Notes: a model not told the origin generated them from the letters alone. Positions 30,685-40,390 are shown, numbered from the stretch's first letter. The stretch is DNA of 64,000 bases from Palsa-506 sp963836355 (GCA_963836355.1 CAWIJO010000028.1:124001-188000); one strand, 5' to 3'. A program made the numbers and translations.

Positions 30685-32520
30685 CTAGCCCGTCGGCCGT
30701 GACCGCCGCCCGGCGCGGCGTAACCGTCGCACTCGCCGCAGCCGGCTCAGTCCCAGCTTGCGGGCCAGCCGCCGGATTTCCAGGGTCGGCCAGACCAGGA
30801 ACGCCTCCGCCTCGAGCGCAGCCAGGCCGATCCGCGGGGTATCCCTGGTGCTCGGGAAAACCATGAACCTGGGCATCCAGTCGGGACAGAACTTGGCATT
30901 GAACTTGTACAGCGACTCGATCTGGAACCACCGGGACATGAAGAGCAGGACGCGGCGCCAGGCGCGGATGATCGGTCCGGCGCCAATCCGCTCGCCGCGC
31001 TCCAGCGCGGACCGGAAAGCGGCGAAGTTCAGCGAGATCCGCCGGACCCCGAACTCTGGCGCGCGGGAGATGGTCTCGACGATCAGGAAGTCGTTCAGGC
31101 CGGGCTGCGCAGAGCGGTCGCGGCGCATCAGGTCAAGGGACAGCCCGTCAAATCCCCATGGCACGAAATGCAGGATCGCGCGCAGCACGCCATCCTCGGT
31201 GGCGGTCGCGATCACGCAGCGCCCGTCATCGCGGCCGCCGACCCGGCCGAGCGCCATCGAGAAGCCCCGCTCGGTCGGGCTGCCGCGCCAGGAGTCGGCC
31301 TGCCTGATCAGGTTGTCGATCTGGTCCCGCGATAGATCACCGGTGCGGTGCAGCTCAGCAACATAGCCATGCTTGCAGACCCTGGTGACCATCTGCCTGA
31401 CATTGCGCATGGCACGGCCCTGCAGCGTGAAGCTGGCCACGTCCATGATCGCCTCATCGCCGAGCTCGAGCGCGGTCAAGTCGCCCTCCCGGCACCAGAT
31501 CTCCGCGCCGAGCTCACCGCAGCCCACCACGGCCGGCACCCAGGCGTGCCGCGCCGCCTCATCGAGGAACGCGTGTATCGCGCCAGGCCAGGCTTCCGGA
31601 TCCCCGATGGGATCCCCGGCGGCCAGCATCACCCCCGACAGCACCCGGTAGCCGATGCACGACTTGCCGGTCGGCGACCAGATGATGCTCTTGTCATCGC
31701 GGAGGGCGAAATAGCCGAGCGAGTCCTGCTCTCCGCAGCGGTCCAGCAAGTCCCGGATCCTGGCCGAGTCCTGACCGCTCGGCCGGCCGGCAGGCTCGGC
31801 GGGCCGGAGGAACACGTACGCGGTGGCGATCAGCGTGAAAAGGCCGAGCGCGCTGGTCAGCAAGCCGAAGAGGTCACCGTGGCCCTCGGGCCCGAACTGG
31901 ACCGGGCCGGAGAACCCGAATAGCTCGTAGACGACGGACTGGGCTCGCTGCATAAACGAGTAGTCGGACTTCAGCCCCCTGGTCAACGTGATGAAGGTGA
32001 GCCCGATCACGATGTCAGCCAGCACCAGGCCGCCGAGCACGGCCAGCGCCCGCCACCTGGTACGCGGATCGCCGACCGCGTAGAACTCGCGCCGGTACCA
32101 CACCAGCACGGCCAGCAGCGCAGCCGTCACCACGGCCCCGCCGATGTGCGGGTAGTGCACCAGGTGGATCATGACGCTGGCGCCGAGTAGCAGGATCACG
32201 GCCCGGCAGGCCCGGCGCTTCCGCCTGCGCAGCCCGTGCGACAGCATGAGCAGCAGCAGGCCGGTGATCACATCGGCAGTTCGGGTGAGGTTGGCCAGCG
32301 TGCCGGGTGCCAGGTCGCCGATCCGGTGCAGCCGGTAATGCACGTACAGGCTGGGGATCGCACCCTCGATGACATCGGCCAGGCCGATCAGCAACGCCAG
32401 CCAGCCCGCGGCGACCGGCACCCACCGCCGCTGATGCCGGCGATCCGGCGGACGCGCCGCGGACCGCCTTTCGCCACCAGATGCGGGCGCTGCCGGGCTT
32501 CCCCCGCTGCGTTCAGTCAT
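30685..32520 (-). CDS. Phosphatidylglycerol lysyltransferase domain (DUF2156) membrane protein, MprF-like
   Basis: About 611 residues from MTERSGGSPAAP. A polar N-terminus is followed by some six hydrophobic helices (residues about 40-240; VPVAAGWLALLIGLADVIEG, VILLLGASVMIHLVHY, ALAVLGGLVLADIVIGLTF). The C-terminal cytosolic GNAT-like DUF2156 domain (about 265-560) has the landmarks SIIWSPTGKSCIGYRV, GDPIGDPEAWPGAI, RQMVTRVCKHGY, RGFSMALGRVGG and LYKFNAKFCPDWMPRF. Such proteins move aminoacyl groups from tRNA to phosphatidylglycerol, or are uncharacterised relatives; a lysyl donor is inferred, not shown. It sits between folE and folP, a position also seen in other actinobacteria. Confidence 0.82.
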   Translation of the reverse strand: MTERSGGSPAAPASGGERRSAARPPDRRHQRRWVPVAAGWLALLIGLADVIEGAIPSLYVHYRLHRIGDLAPGTLANLTRTADVITGLLLLMLSHGLRRRKRRACRAVILLLGASVMIHLVHYPHIGGAVVTAALLAVLVWYRREFYAVGDPRTRWRALAVLGGLVLADIVIGLTFITLTRGLKSDYSFMQRAQSVVYELFGFSGPVQFGPEGHGDLFGLLTSALGLFTLIATAYVFLRPAEPAGRPSGQDSARIRDLLDRCGEQDSLGYFALRDDKSIIWSPTGKSCIGYRVLSGVMLAAGDPIGDPEAWPGAIHAFLDEAARHAWVPAVVGCGELGAEIWCREGDLTALELGDEAIMDVASFTLQGRAMRNVRQMVTRVCKHGYVAELHRTGDLSRDQIDNLIRQADSWRGSPTERGFSMALGRVGGRDDGRCVIATATEDGVLRAILHFVPWGFDGLSLDLMRRDRSAQPGLNDFLIVETISRAPEFGVRRISLNFAAFRSALERGERIGAGPIIRAWRRVLLFMSRWFQIESLYKFNAKFCPDWMPRFMVFPSTRDTPRIGLAALEAEAFLVWPTLEIRRLARKLGLSRLRRVRRLRRAGRRSRPTG

Positions 32521-32634
32521 CTCGGACAAGTTGGTCAAGCCCCTGGGCACGGGGCATCAGCGTAGTCACCACCGAGTTCCGGCGCGGCCAAACCCCGCAA
32601 TGCCGGCGACGGCACGTTCCCGGCGTCCGGTACG

Positions 32635-33219
32635 TCAGCGGGTATGGCGGCCGACGAGCAGGCTGATCGCTTCGGCCCGCGTGCCGTTGTTGTCGCGGAA
32701 GCTGCCGCGGACCGCTGAGGTGACGGTTTTCGCCCCGGGCTTGCGCACTCCGCGCATGGCCATGCACAGGTGCTCGGCCTCGATCACCACGATCACGCCG
32801 CTCGGCTCCAGCACGTTCATCAGGCCATCCGCGATCTGGCTGGTCATACGTTCCTGCACCTGCGGCCGGCGAGCATAGAGGTCCACCAGCCTGGCCAGCT
32901 TGGAGAGGCCGGTGATCTGCCCCTTCTCGTTCGGGATATAGCCGACATGCGCGACGCCGAAGAACGGGATCAGATGGTGCTCGCAGGTGGCGTACACGTC
33001 GATATCCCTGACCAGCACCATCTCGTCGTGGCCCGCGTCGAAGACCGTCGTCAGCACGTTCTCCGGGCGCTGCCCGAGACCGGAGAACTGCTCTGCGCAG
33101 GCGCGCGCCACCCGGGCCGGAGTATCGCGCAGGCCATCCCTTTCCGGGTCCTCGCCGATGGCGAGCAGGATCTCCCGTACCGCGCGCTCGATGCGCGCGA
33201 GGTCGATCCCGCCGCTCAA
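32635..33219 (-). CDS. folE: GTP cyclohydrolase I
   Basis: A 194-residue FolE that opens GTP to dihydroneopterin triphosphate. It has DGLRDTPARVARACAEQFSG, the zinc Cys/His set in CEHHLIPFFGVAHVGYIPN and EAEHLCMAMRGVRKPGAKTVTS, and GLSKLARLVDLYARRPQVQERMT. The only start that fits is TTG at 33219, which overlaps the ftsH stop (TTGA), so the two genes are translationally coupled. Zinc-dependent type IA form, complete. Confidence 0.96.
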   Translation of the reverse strand: MSGGIDLARIERAVREILLAIGEDPERDGLRDTPARVARACAEQFSGLGQRPENVLTTVFDAGHDEMVLVRDIDVYATCEHHLIPFFGVAHVGYIPNEKGQITGLSKLARLVDLYARRPQVQERMTSQIADGLMNVLEPSGVIVVIEAEHLCMAMRGVRKPGAKTVTSAVRGSFRDNNGTRAEAISLLVGRHTR

Positions 33220-35312
33220 TGTGCCCCGCCGCGCGAGCCATCGTCCGGTTCGCGGGCGGACATCGGCGCGCCCGGCCCTATTGGCCCGATAGCGCCAGGC
33301 CCGATAGCGCCGGGGCCACCGATCACCGACGAGCCATCGGTCCCGGAGCCGGACGCCTGCCCGTTGCCCGCGGCAGGCAGCGCAGCGCCTTCCGCGCCAG
33401 TCAGGGCCAGTTCCTTAGGCGTAAGCACCGGCGGCCGGTCGGACGGCAAGCGCTTGCCGTAGCCCGTATACGAGCCGCGGGTGGTGCGCTTGCGGACCGG
33501 GCTGAAGATCTCGAGCACCTTGTCCCTGGACAGGGTCTCGTGCTCCATCAGCTTTAGCACCAGGTTGTCGAGCACGTCGCGGTACTGGACCAGGATCTCC
33601 CACGCCTCGTCATGCGCGGACTCGATCAGCCTGCGCACCTCGTCGTCGATGGCGGAGGCGATTTCCTCGGAGTAGTCCCTGCTGTGCGACATCTCACGAC
33701 CGAGGAACGGCTCACCGTCCCCGGTACCGAACTTCCTCGCCCCGAGCCGCTCGCTCATCCCGTATTCGGTGATCATCCCGCGGGCGATGGAGCTTGCTTT
33801 CTCGATGTCGTTGGCCGCGCCGGTGGTCGGCTCGTGGAAAACCAATTCCTCTGCGGTCCTGCCGCCGAGCAGCATGGCCAGCTGGTCCATCATCTCTGCC
33901 CTGCTGACCAGGAACTTGTCCTCGGTAGGCGCCGAAGCCGTGTAGCCGAGGGCCCGGCCGCGCGGGATGATCGTGATCTTGTGCACCGGGTCGGCGTTCG
34001 CCAGGGCATGCCCGACGAGCGCGTGACCGCCCTCGTGATACGCGATGATCTTCCGTTCCTTCTCGGACAGCAGCACGCTCTTACGCTTCGGCCCTGCGGT
34101 AACCCGGTCGATCGCCTCCTCGAGCGCGGCCATCGCGATCTGCGTCATGTTCCCCCTGGCGGTGAGCAGCGCGCCCTCGTTGATCACGTTAGCCAGGTCG
34201 GCGCCGGTGAATCCAGGGGTCCGGCGGGCAATCATGTCCAGGTCCACATCCGGCCCGATCGGCTTGCCGCGCGCGTGCACCCGCAGGATGCCCTTGCGGC
34301 CAACCAGATCCGGCTGCGCGACCACGATCTGCCGGTCGAACCGGCCAGGACGGAGCAATGCGGGGTCCAGGATGTCGGGCCGGTTGGTGGCGGCGATCAC
34401 GATCACGCCGCCCTTGGTGTCAAAGCCGTCAAGCTCGACGAGCAACTGGTTCAGGGTCTGCTCGCGCTCGTCATGACCGCCGCCGAAGCCCGCGCCGCGG
34501 TGCCTGCCGACCGCGTCGATCTCGTCGACGAAAACGATCGCCGGGGCGTTCGCCTTCGCCTGCTCGAACAGGTCGCGCACCCGGGAGGCGCCGACACCGA
34601 CGAACATCTCCACGAAGTCGGACCCGGAGATCGAGTAAAACGGCACCCCCGCCTCGCCGGCCACGGCACGCGCCAGCAGTGTCTTGCCGGTGCCCGGCGG
34701 GCCGTAGAGCAGCACGCCCTTGGGGATCTTCGCGCCAATGGCCTGGAACTTGCCCGGGCTCTGCAGGAACTCCTTGATCTCCTGCAGTTCCTCGATGGCC
34801 TCGTCCGCGCCCGCTATGTCGGCGAAAGTCGTTTTCGGCGTGTCCTTGCTGACCAGCTTGGCCTTGGACTTGCCGAAATTCATCACCCTCGAGCCGCCGC
34901 CCTGCATCTGGTTCAGCAGGAACAGGAAAATTAGGATGACGAGCAGGAACGGCAGCCAGCCGACTATCAGGGCCAGCAGGGAGCTGCCCTTGGGCACCTG
35001 GACGTTGTACCCCTGCGGCAGCTTGTGCGCCGCTACCTGCTTCTGCAGCAGCGCCGCGATCTCGGTGCCCTGGTTGCCGACCCAGCTCGCCTGCAAGGGC
35101 TGCCCGTGCAACGGCGTGACCTGAATGGTCTGCTGGTTATCGATCAGCAGCGCCGACTTCACCTGGCCATTCTGGATCAGCGAGATCACCTGGGAGGTGC
35201 TGGCGGGCTTGTACGACGTGCCTGAACTCGCGTATTTGTACACGAAGAAGAACAGCATCACGACGACGAGGAGGGCGACGAACGGCCCGCGGAAGTAGCG
35301 CTTCAGATCCAT
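33216..35312 (-). CDS. ftsH: ATP-dependent zinc metalloprotease FtsH
   Basis: A 698-residue membrane AAA+ protease. Two membrane spans (about residues 10-24 and 112-132) flank a small external domain (TSQVISLIQNGQVKSALLID). The AAA module has Walker A GPPGTGKTLLAR, Walker B IVFVDEIDAVGRHRG and the SRH region (RPGRFDRQIVVAQPDL), followed by the zinc protease site HEGGHALVGHALA and a C-terminal Asp ligand region. The C-terminus ends with an Ile/Gly/Pro-rich imperfect repeat (GAIGPGAIGPIGPGAP), not part of the family. ATG start at 35312; the preceding 230 nt (to hpt) hold its promoter. Confidence 0.97.
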   Translation of the reverse strand: MDLKRYFRGPFVALLVVVMLFFFVYKYASSGTSYKPASTSQVISLIQNGQVKSALLIDNQQTIQVTPLHGQPLQASWVGNQGTEIAALLQKQVAAHKLPQGYNVQVPKGSSLLALIVGWLPFLLVILIFLFLLNQMQGGGSRVMNFGKSKAKLVSKDTPKTTFADIAGADEAIEELQEIKEFLQSPGKFQAIGAKIPKGVLLYGPPGTGKTLLARAVAGEAGVPFYSISGSDFVEMFVGVGASRVRDLFEQAKANAPAIVFVDEIDAVGRHRGAGFGGGHDEREQTLNQLLVELDGFDTKGGVIVIAATNRPDILDPALLRPGRFDRQIVVAQPDLVGRKGILRVHARGKPIGPDVDLDMIARRTPGFTGADLANVINEGALLTARGNMTQIAMAALEEAIDRVTAGPKRKSVLLSEKERKIIAYHEGGHALVGHALANADPVHKITIIPRGRALGYTASAPTEDKFLVSRAEMMDQLAMLLGGRTAEELVFHEPTTGAANDIEKASSIARGMITEYGMSERLGARKFGTGDGEPFLGREMSHSRDYSEEIASAIDDEVRRLIESAHDEAWEILVQYRDVLDNLVLKLMEHETLSRDKVLEIFSPVRKRTTRGSYTGYGKRLPSDRPPVLTPKELALTGAEGAALPAAGNGQASGSGTDGSSVIGGPGAIGPGAIGPIGPGAPMSAREPDDGSRGGAH

Positions 35313-35542
35313 CGACGAACGACCCCGCAGCTCCGGGGCCGGTCCCTCCTGACGAGCGTCATGTCCCGCCGACCCCCGGCGGGAGTGCCATGCGTCCCAG
35401 TGACCACGCGCGGCTTCCTTGTCTTCCCGGCTGATGCGCAGGGATTATCTGACGTTACACCGGACCGGCTGCCGCCGGCACGCAAGAGGCACCGCCCGAC
35501 GCGCGTCGCCTCGACGCGGCCTCTCTCCAAGCTAAACGTATT
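35313..35542. other. 230-nt hpt/ftsH intergenic region
   Basis: No gene is seen. A lower-GC stretch GGGATTATCTGACGTTACAC (35441-35460) is the likeliest ftsH promoter area. Confidence 0.5.
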
Positions 35543-36112
35543 TCATCGCGGAATGTGTTCCCCGGCATAGACGTGTGGCGCGAGCGTCCCGATGAACGGC
35601 AGGTTCCGGTAGCGCTCGGCATAGTCCAGTCCGTAGCCGATCACGAACGCGTTGTCGATATCGAAGCCGGCGTAGCCGACCGCCACGTCCATCTGCAGTG
35701 CGGCCGGCTTGCGGAGCATCGCCAGGACCTGCAGGGACGCAGGCTCGCGTGATCGCAGATTGCCGACTAGCCAGGACAGGGTCAGTCCCGAGTCCACGAT
35801 GTCCTCGACTACCAGCACGTGCCGGCCGGTGATGTCCGCGTCCAGATCCTTGAGGATCCGGACCACCCCGGATGACTTAGTGCCCGAGCCGTACGACGAC
35901 ACCGCCATCCAGTCCATCTGCACCGGCAGATGCATTGCCCGCGCCAGGTCAGCCATTACCATGACCGCGCCCTTGAGCACCCCGACGAGCAGCAGTTCGC
36001 GGCCAGCGTAATCGGCATCGACCTGCGCCGCCAGTTCTCGTATCCGCGCCTGCAGCATCTCGGGGGTGATCAGCACGTCCTCAAGTTCGGCGCCCATGTC
36101 CTTCGCGTCCAC
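35543..36112 (-). CDS. hpt: Hypoxanthine phosphoribosyltransferase
   Basis: A 189-residue salvage enzyme making IMP/GMP from hypoxanthine/guanine and PRPP. It has GVLKGAVMVMADLARAM, MAVSSYGSGTKSSG, the PRPP signature VLVVEDIVDSGLTLSWL and VGYAGFDIDNAFVIGYGLDYAERYRNLPFIG. The start VDAKDMGAELED (GTG at 36112) was chosen because it matches the start of Streptomyces homologues; ATG 36097 is an alternative. It overlaps the end of tilS by 32 nt, as tilS-hpt pairs often do. Confidence 0.95.
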   Translation of the reverse strand: MDAKDMGAELEDVLITPEMLQARIRELAAQVDADYAGRELLLVGVLKGAVMVMADLARAMHLPVQMDWMAVSSYGSGTKSSGVVRILKDLDADITGRHVLVVEDIVDSGLTLSWLVGNLRSREPASLQVLAMLRKPAALQMDVAVGYAGFDIDNAFVIGYGLDYAERYRNLPFIGTLAPHVYAGEHIPR

Positions 36113-37136
36113 CTGCGCCCTCCGCGTTCTCCGCGTTCTCCGCGCCGTCTGGTTCCCGCGCATGCGGCCCCGCGGAGAGGATCAGCTTGCCATAACTCCG
36201 CAAACCGCGAACGCCACCCGGCAGGTCTGCCCAGCGCTGGCCATGCCACCGCGTCACCAGCGCGTCCAGCGCGTCCACGTGCCGCGCGGTCAGCGCCCCG
36301 GCCGGGCAGCCCGCTGCGGTAGCGGCAGCATGCAGCACCCGGGTCCTGATCGCGGCTGGCAGCGCGGCGAGGCCGCCGGCCTCAAGCGCCCCGGCCCGAT
36401 CCCGCAGCCGCGCCGACTCGGCCCTGGCCAGCGCGTCCAGCACGGCCGCGTCAGCTCGCAACTGGCTGGCGGTGCGCGCGAGGGCCTCGGCGATGCCGGG
36501 GCCGAGCGCGTCGGCCAGGGCAGGCATGGCCTGATGCCGGACCCGGGCCCGGGTGTACGCGGGATCGCAGTTGTGCGGATCTGCCCAGGGCTGCAGCTCA
36601 AGTGCGGCACAGGCCTGCATCGTCTGGGCGCGGCGGACGCCGAGCAGCGGGCGCAGGTAGCGCCCGTGCCGCGCGGGCATTCCGGCCAGCGACCGGGCAC
36701 CCGAACCGCGGGCCAGGCCGAGCAGCACGGTCTCGGCCTGGTCGTCCAGCGTGTGGCCGAGTAGCACAGCGACCGCGCCCAGGCGGCCGGCCGCATCGTC
36801 CAGCGCGGCGTACCGTGCCGCCCGGGCAGCTGCCTCCGGGCCGCCCGGTCCGGCCGGGCTGACCCGGATGCTCTGCACGGGGTGCAGGCCCATGGCCGCC
36901 AGCTCGGCAGTCACCCGGGCGGCCCGCTCAGCTGAGCCCGCCTGCAGGCCATGATCGACTGTGATTCCGCCATGGCGCAGGCCGAGCCGGGGGCCCTCGA
37001 ATGCCAGCGCCGCCGCCAGCGAGAGCGAATCGGGGCCGCCTGAGCAGGCCGCCAGCACGAGATCACCAGGCGCCAGGCTCGCCAGGGCCTGGCGGACGCC
37101 GAGCCGCACCAGCGCAACTGCCGGATCGGGGCCCAC
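36081..37136 (-). CDS. tilS: tRNA(Ile)-lysidine synthetase
   Basis: A 351-residue N-type ATP pyrophosphatase that converts C34 of the CAU-anticodon tRNA(Ile) to lysidine. It has the P-loop CSGGPDSLSLAAAL (residues about 30-43), ITVDHGLQAGS, LLGHTLDDQAETVLLGLARGSG and the RPLLGVRRAQT region. A short C-terminal substrate domain ends in a 9-nt-repeat-encoded AENAENAEG stretch (about 36118-36145). GTG start 6 nt after the DUF2342 gene; the pair is co-transcribed. Confidence 0.95.
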   Translation of the reverse strand: MGPDPAVALVRLGVRQALASLAPGDLVLAACSGGPDSLSLAAALAFEGPRLGLRHGGITVDHGLQAGSAERAARVTAELAAMGLHPVQSIRVSPAGPGGPEAAARAARYAALDDAAGRLGAVAVLLGHTLDDQAETVLLGLARGSGARSLAGMPARHGRYLRPLLGVRRAQTMQACAALELQPWADPHNCDPAYTRARVRHQAMPALADALGPGIAEALARTASQLRADAAVLDALARAESARLRDRAGALEAGGLAALPAAIRTRVLHAAATAAGCPAGALTARHVDALDALVTRWHGQRWADLPGGVRGLRSYGKLILSAGPHAREPDGAENAENAEGAGGREGHGRRT

Positions 37137-37142
37137 AGCCGG

Positions 37143-38243
37143 TCAGCCCGCGGCTGCGCTGCCGCCGGCTACCCGCTCCAGCCAGGCACCTGGGCTGACG
37201 ATCTCGGCCTTGGACGGCAGGGACCCAGGCGATTCCCACACCTTGTTGAAGGTCGCCATGCCCGCCTGATCCACCACGGTGCGGACGAACCGCGCGCCCT
37301 GCTCGTACTGCTTCATCTTCAGGTCGATGCCGAGGATCCGGCGGATCGCCTGCTCCAGTCTGCCCGCGCTGCCGCGCCGTGCACTGAACCGCTCCCTGAT
37401 CTGCGCGACTGACGGCACGACGCTCGGGCCTACCGCATCCATGACGTAGTCGCCGTGTCCCTCCACCAGCGTCATCACCGCGGTCAGCCGCTCCAGGATC
37501 TCCCGCTGCCGGGGATTCTGGATCGCCTCGATCAGGCTCTCGCCGTCACCGCCGCGCACCGCGCCCGCCACCGCGTCCGCGGCCGAGCGCAGCCGTTCCA
37601 GGATTGACGCCGGATCCAGATCCGAGGCCAGCAGGAAATCCGTCATCTGCTGCTGCACGTACGGTCGCAGCCAGGGGACCGAGGTGAATTGCGTCCGGTG
37701 AGTTTCCTCATGCAGGCAGACCCAGCGCCTGAAATCATGCGGGTCGACGCCAAGTTCCCGCTCGACCATCACGATGTTCGGCGCGACGAGGGTAAGCCGT
37801 CCCGCCGGGGCAGTGCTTTCCGGCAGGTCCGGGTCGGGCGGCAGGAATAGTTCGTACTGGCCGAGTACCCGGCCTGCCAGGTAGGCGAGGATCAGCCCGG
37901 CCTGCATGCCGGTGACCCGCGAGCCGACCGCGGTGATCACCGATCCCTGCGGCGCGACCGCCCGTTCCTGCAGGTGCTCGACCAGCGGGTCAAGGACGAC
38001 GCGGAAGCCGTCGACGTTGGCCCGGATCCAGCCAGGACGGTCCACCACCGCAACGCTGCCGCCGTCTGCCGGGCCGGTCAGCCCGGTCACCTCGCGCACC
38101 GGATCGTGCACCGCTGCGGCAAGCTCGCGCAGCTCCGCCACGACCTTCCTGGCCTCGGCCCGGCTGACCTGCGGACCCGGTCTGGCCCAGCGGACGCCAG
38201 TGGAAGTGGCCACATCCCAGTCGATCATCTGTGCGCTGCTCAC
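37143..38243 (-). CDS. Zinc-dependent metalloprotease-like DUF2342 (F420-associated) protein
   Basis: A 366-residue protein of the actinobacterial family called 'coenzyme F420 biosynthesis associated'. The core has WVCLHEETHRTQFTSVPWL (HExxH, residues about 198-216), then EGHGDYVMDAVGPSV, which supplies a likely third ligand, and a C-terminal GIDLKMKQYEQGARFV block. The zinc-peptidase-like motif is clear but no substrate is known; the F420 link rests on phylogenetic co-occurrence. No F420 genes are in the window. Start ATG at 38243 (or the internal MIDWDVA). It lies between dacB and tilS, as in other actinobacteria. Confidence 0.87.
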   Translation of the reverse strand: MSSAQMIDWDVATSTGVRWARPGPQVSRAEARKVVAELRELAAAVHDPVREVTGLTGPADGGSVAVVDRPGWIRANVDGFRVVLDPLVEHLQERAVAPQGSVITAVGSRVTGMQAGLILAYLAGRVLGQYELFLPPDPDLPESTAPAGRLTLVAPNIVMVERELGVDPHDFRRWVCLHEETHRTQFTSVPWLRPYVQQQMTDFLLASDLDPASILERLRSAADAVAGAVRGGDGESLIEAIQNPRQREILERLTAVMTLVEGHGDYVMDAVGPSVVPSVAQIRERFSARRGSAGRLEQAIRRILGIDLKMKQYEQGARFVRTVVDQAGMATFNKVWESPGSLPSKAEIVSPGAWLERVAGGSAAAG

Positions 38244-38321
38244 CCCTCCACCGTACGTGCCCGGACGGAGGGCTTTGCCGCAGGCACACCCACGGCGGCT
38301 GCCCCGCGCCGAACCCAGCGG

Positions 38322-39755
38322 TCAGTGGCAGCCACAGGCGGCGAGTTCGGTGGCGAGTTTGTCGATGGCGCCGCCGGCCTGGCCCAGCCCGTTCTTCGGC
38401 ACGTGATCCGCCATGAATGCGAAGGCCAGCAGCTGGCCATTCCTGGCGTAGGCCACCCCGGCCAGCGCAGCCACGCTGGTCAGGTTGCCGGTCTTGGCCC
38501 GCACCACGCCGAGCGCGGCTGGCCCGGGAGCGCCGAAGACGCTGCCGCCCGGGGCGAGCGTCCCGGAGAAGCCCGCCACCGGCAGGCCGGTGATCGTCGG
38601 CCGTAGGCCGGGGTCATGCTGCCATCCGGCCACCGTGACCAGCTGCACCAGGGCCAGCGGCGTGATCCGGTCCGCGGGCGAGAGCCCGCTGCCGTCTGCC
38701 AGCCGGATGCCGCGTACGCCCAGCCGCCGGTCCGCTGCCGTCACCGCCGCGGCGGCGCCGGCGAAGGTGGCGGGCAGGCCCGCGGCGATCGCCACCTGCC
38801 TGGCCAGGTTCTCCGCGATCACGTTGTTGCTCTCCACCAGCATCCACTGCACGATCTGCGCCAGCGGCGGCGAGGACACCCTGGCGATGCTGACACCGGC
38901 CGACGGCGCCGCGGTCCGCCGCACCGGCCCGTGCACGCGGATCCCGTGGGCGGCCAGCAGCGAGCCGAACGCACGGGCCGCATCGGCCGCCGGCGTGAGC
39001 GAGCGCGGTCGGAAGTTACCCGGGTCATCGGCGTCCTGCGGCGACCCGTCCGCGGTCAGCCTGCCCTGGTCAACCTCGAGCGAGGTGATCGGGCTGACGT
39101 TGCCGGTGGCCAGGTAGCTCGGTGGCCACGACGGCGCTAGCAGCGGGCCGGCGTAGCGCGAGGTGTCGTAGCCAAGCCGCACCGTATGGTGATGCGTGGC
39201 GCGCAGCACGCGAGCCGTCCGAGCGGCCAGCGACGCGAGCGTGGCCGGCTGCGGATAGTCCGCCGCAGGCGGGCGGCCCGCGGCGAGGGTGGGATCGCCG
39301 CCGCCGACCAATACGATGGCGGACCGCCCGCTGGCTGCCACCACCCGCGTGCTGAGCCGGGCGCCAGGGCCGAGCACCTGCAGCGCGGCGACCGCCGTCG
39401 CCAGCTTGGCCGTCGAGGCCGGCGCGGACGGCGAATTGCCGTTCCGGGCGAACAGCACTTGGCCAGTCGACAGGCTGGCAACGACCGCGGCGACGTGCGG
39501 GCCGAGCGACGGCAGGCCGAGGGTGCCGGACAGCTGGGCGGTCAGGCCGCCGGGCGTTACGGCCTGCCCCGGCGGCCGGACCGCCGCGGGCAGTACCTGG
39601 CTGGCGGCGGCCAGCGGAAGCCCGGCCACCCGCGGTATCTGCCAGCGGGCGAGGCGGCCTGGCAGCAGGTGCGCGACCGCGGCGCCGGCCGCCGTGGTCG
39701 TTGCGATCAGCAGCGCGAGGGTCGCCACGGCTACCTGCCGGAGTCGGCTCGTCAC
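38322..39755 (-). CDS. dacB: D-alanyl-D-alanine carboxypeptidase/endopeptidase (PBP4, peptidase S13)
   Basis: A 477-residue secreted or anchored penicillin-binding protein that trims or opens peptidoglycan cross-links. Signal anchor LRQVAVATLALLIATTTAAG (residues about 5-24). Active-site triad motifs: SxxK in APASTAKLATAV, SxN in VESNNVIAENLARQ, and KTG in VRAKTGNLTSVAALAGVAYA. The insert domains of class C PBPs lie between the first two. GTG start with GGAGGGG upstream. Its start region (70 nt) is shared with divergent ppa. Confidence 0.94.
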   Translation of the reverse strand: MTSRLRQVAVATLALLIATTTAAGAAVAHLLPGRLARWQIPRVAGLPLAAASQVLPAAVRPPGQAVTPGGLTAQLSGTLGLPSLGPHVAAVVASLSTGQVLFARNGNSPSAPASTAKLATAVAALQVLGPGARLSTRVVAASGRSAIVLVGGGDPTLAAGRPPAADYPQPATLASLAARTARVLRATHHHTVRLGYDTSRYAGPLLAPSWPPSYLATGNVSPITSLEVDQGRLTADGSPQDADDPGNFRPRSLTPAADAARAFGSLLAAHGIRVHGPVRRTAAPSAGVSIARVSSPPLAQIVQWMLVESNNVIAENLARQVAIAAGLPATFAGAAAAVTAADRRLGVRGIRLADGSGLSPADRITPLALVQLVTVAGWQHDPGLRPTITGLPVAGFSGTLAPGGSVFGAPGPAALGVVRAKTGNLTSVAALAGVAYARNGQLLAFAFMADHVPKNGLGQAGGAIDKLATELAACGCH

Positions 39756-39825
39756 GACCCCTCCTTTCGCGAGATGCTGATCCTGGCAACGGAGTCAATC
39801 ATCTACGTGTGCAGGGAGCGGAATC

Positions 39826-40326
39826 GTGAAATTCGATGTGGTCGTCGAGATCCCGAAAGGCCAGCGCAACAAATACGAAATGGATCATGAAACAGGGCGT
39901 ATCCGGCTGGACCGGATGCTGTTCACCTCGACCCGGTATCCCGCGGATTACGGGTTCATCGAGGACACGCTTGCGGACGACGGCGATCCGCTGGATGCGC
40001 TGGTGATCCTGGACGAGCCGACTTTCCCTGGCTGCCTGATCCACTGCCGGGCGATCGGCATGTTCCGGATGCGGGATGAGATGGGGGCCGACGACAAGGT
40101 CCTCTGCGTGGCCGCAACGGACCCCCGGATGGCCCACCTGCGGAACATCGAGCATGTCTCGGAGTTCGACCGCCTCGAGATCCAGCACTTCTTCGAGGTT
40201 TACAAGGCGCTCGAGCCCGGCAAGGAAGTGGAGACGGCTACCTGGGTAGGTCAGGCTGATGCGGAGACTGAGATCGAGGCATGCCGGGCGCGACTCCGGG
40301 CAGCGGAGAGCCACCGGGGACACTGA
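39826..40326 (+). CDS. ppa: Inorganic pyrophosphatase (family I)
   Basis: A 166-residue soluble hexameric pyrophosphatase that removes PPi from biosynthesis. It has KFDVVVEIPKGQRNKYEMDH at the start, RIRLDRMLFTSTRYPADYGFI, the metal-binding D-x-D-P-x-D-x-x-D motif in DDGDPLDALVILD, MRDEMGADDKVLCVA and the closing F...YK block EVYKALEPGKEV. Full length. It starts with GTG and is divergent from dacB. Confidence 0.96.
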   Translation: MKFDVVVEIPKGQRNKYEMDHETGRIRLDRMLFTSTRYPADYGFIEDTLADDGDPLDALVILDEPTFPGCLIHCRAIGMFRMRDEMGADDKVLCVAATDPRMAHLRNIEHVSEFDRLEIQHFFEVYKALEPGKEVETATWVGQADAETEIEACRARLRAAESHRGH

Positions 40327-40390
40327 TGCCGCGTGGTCGCAAATAGGCGACACTGGTTATTGAAGCGGCGACGGAGGCAAGGAGGCACCC

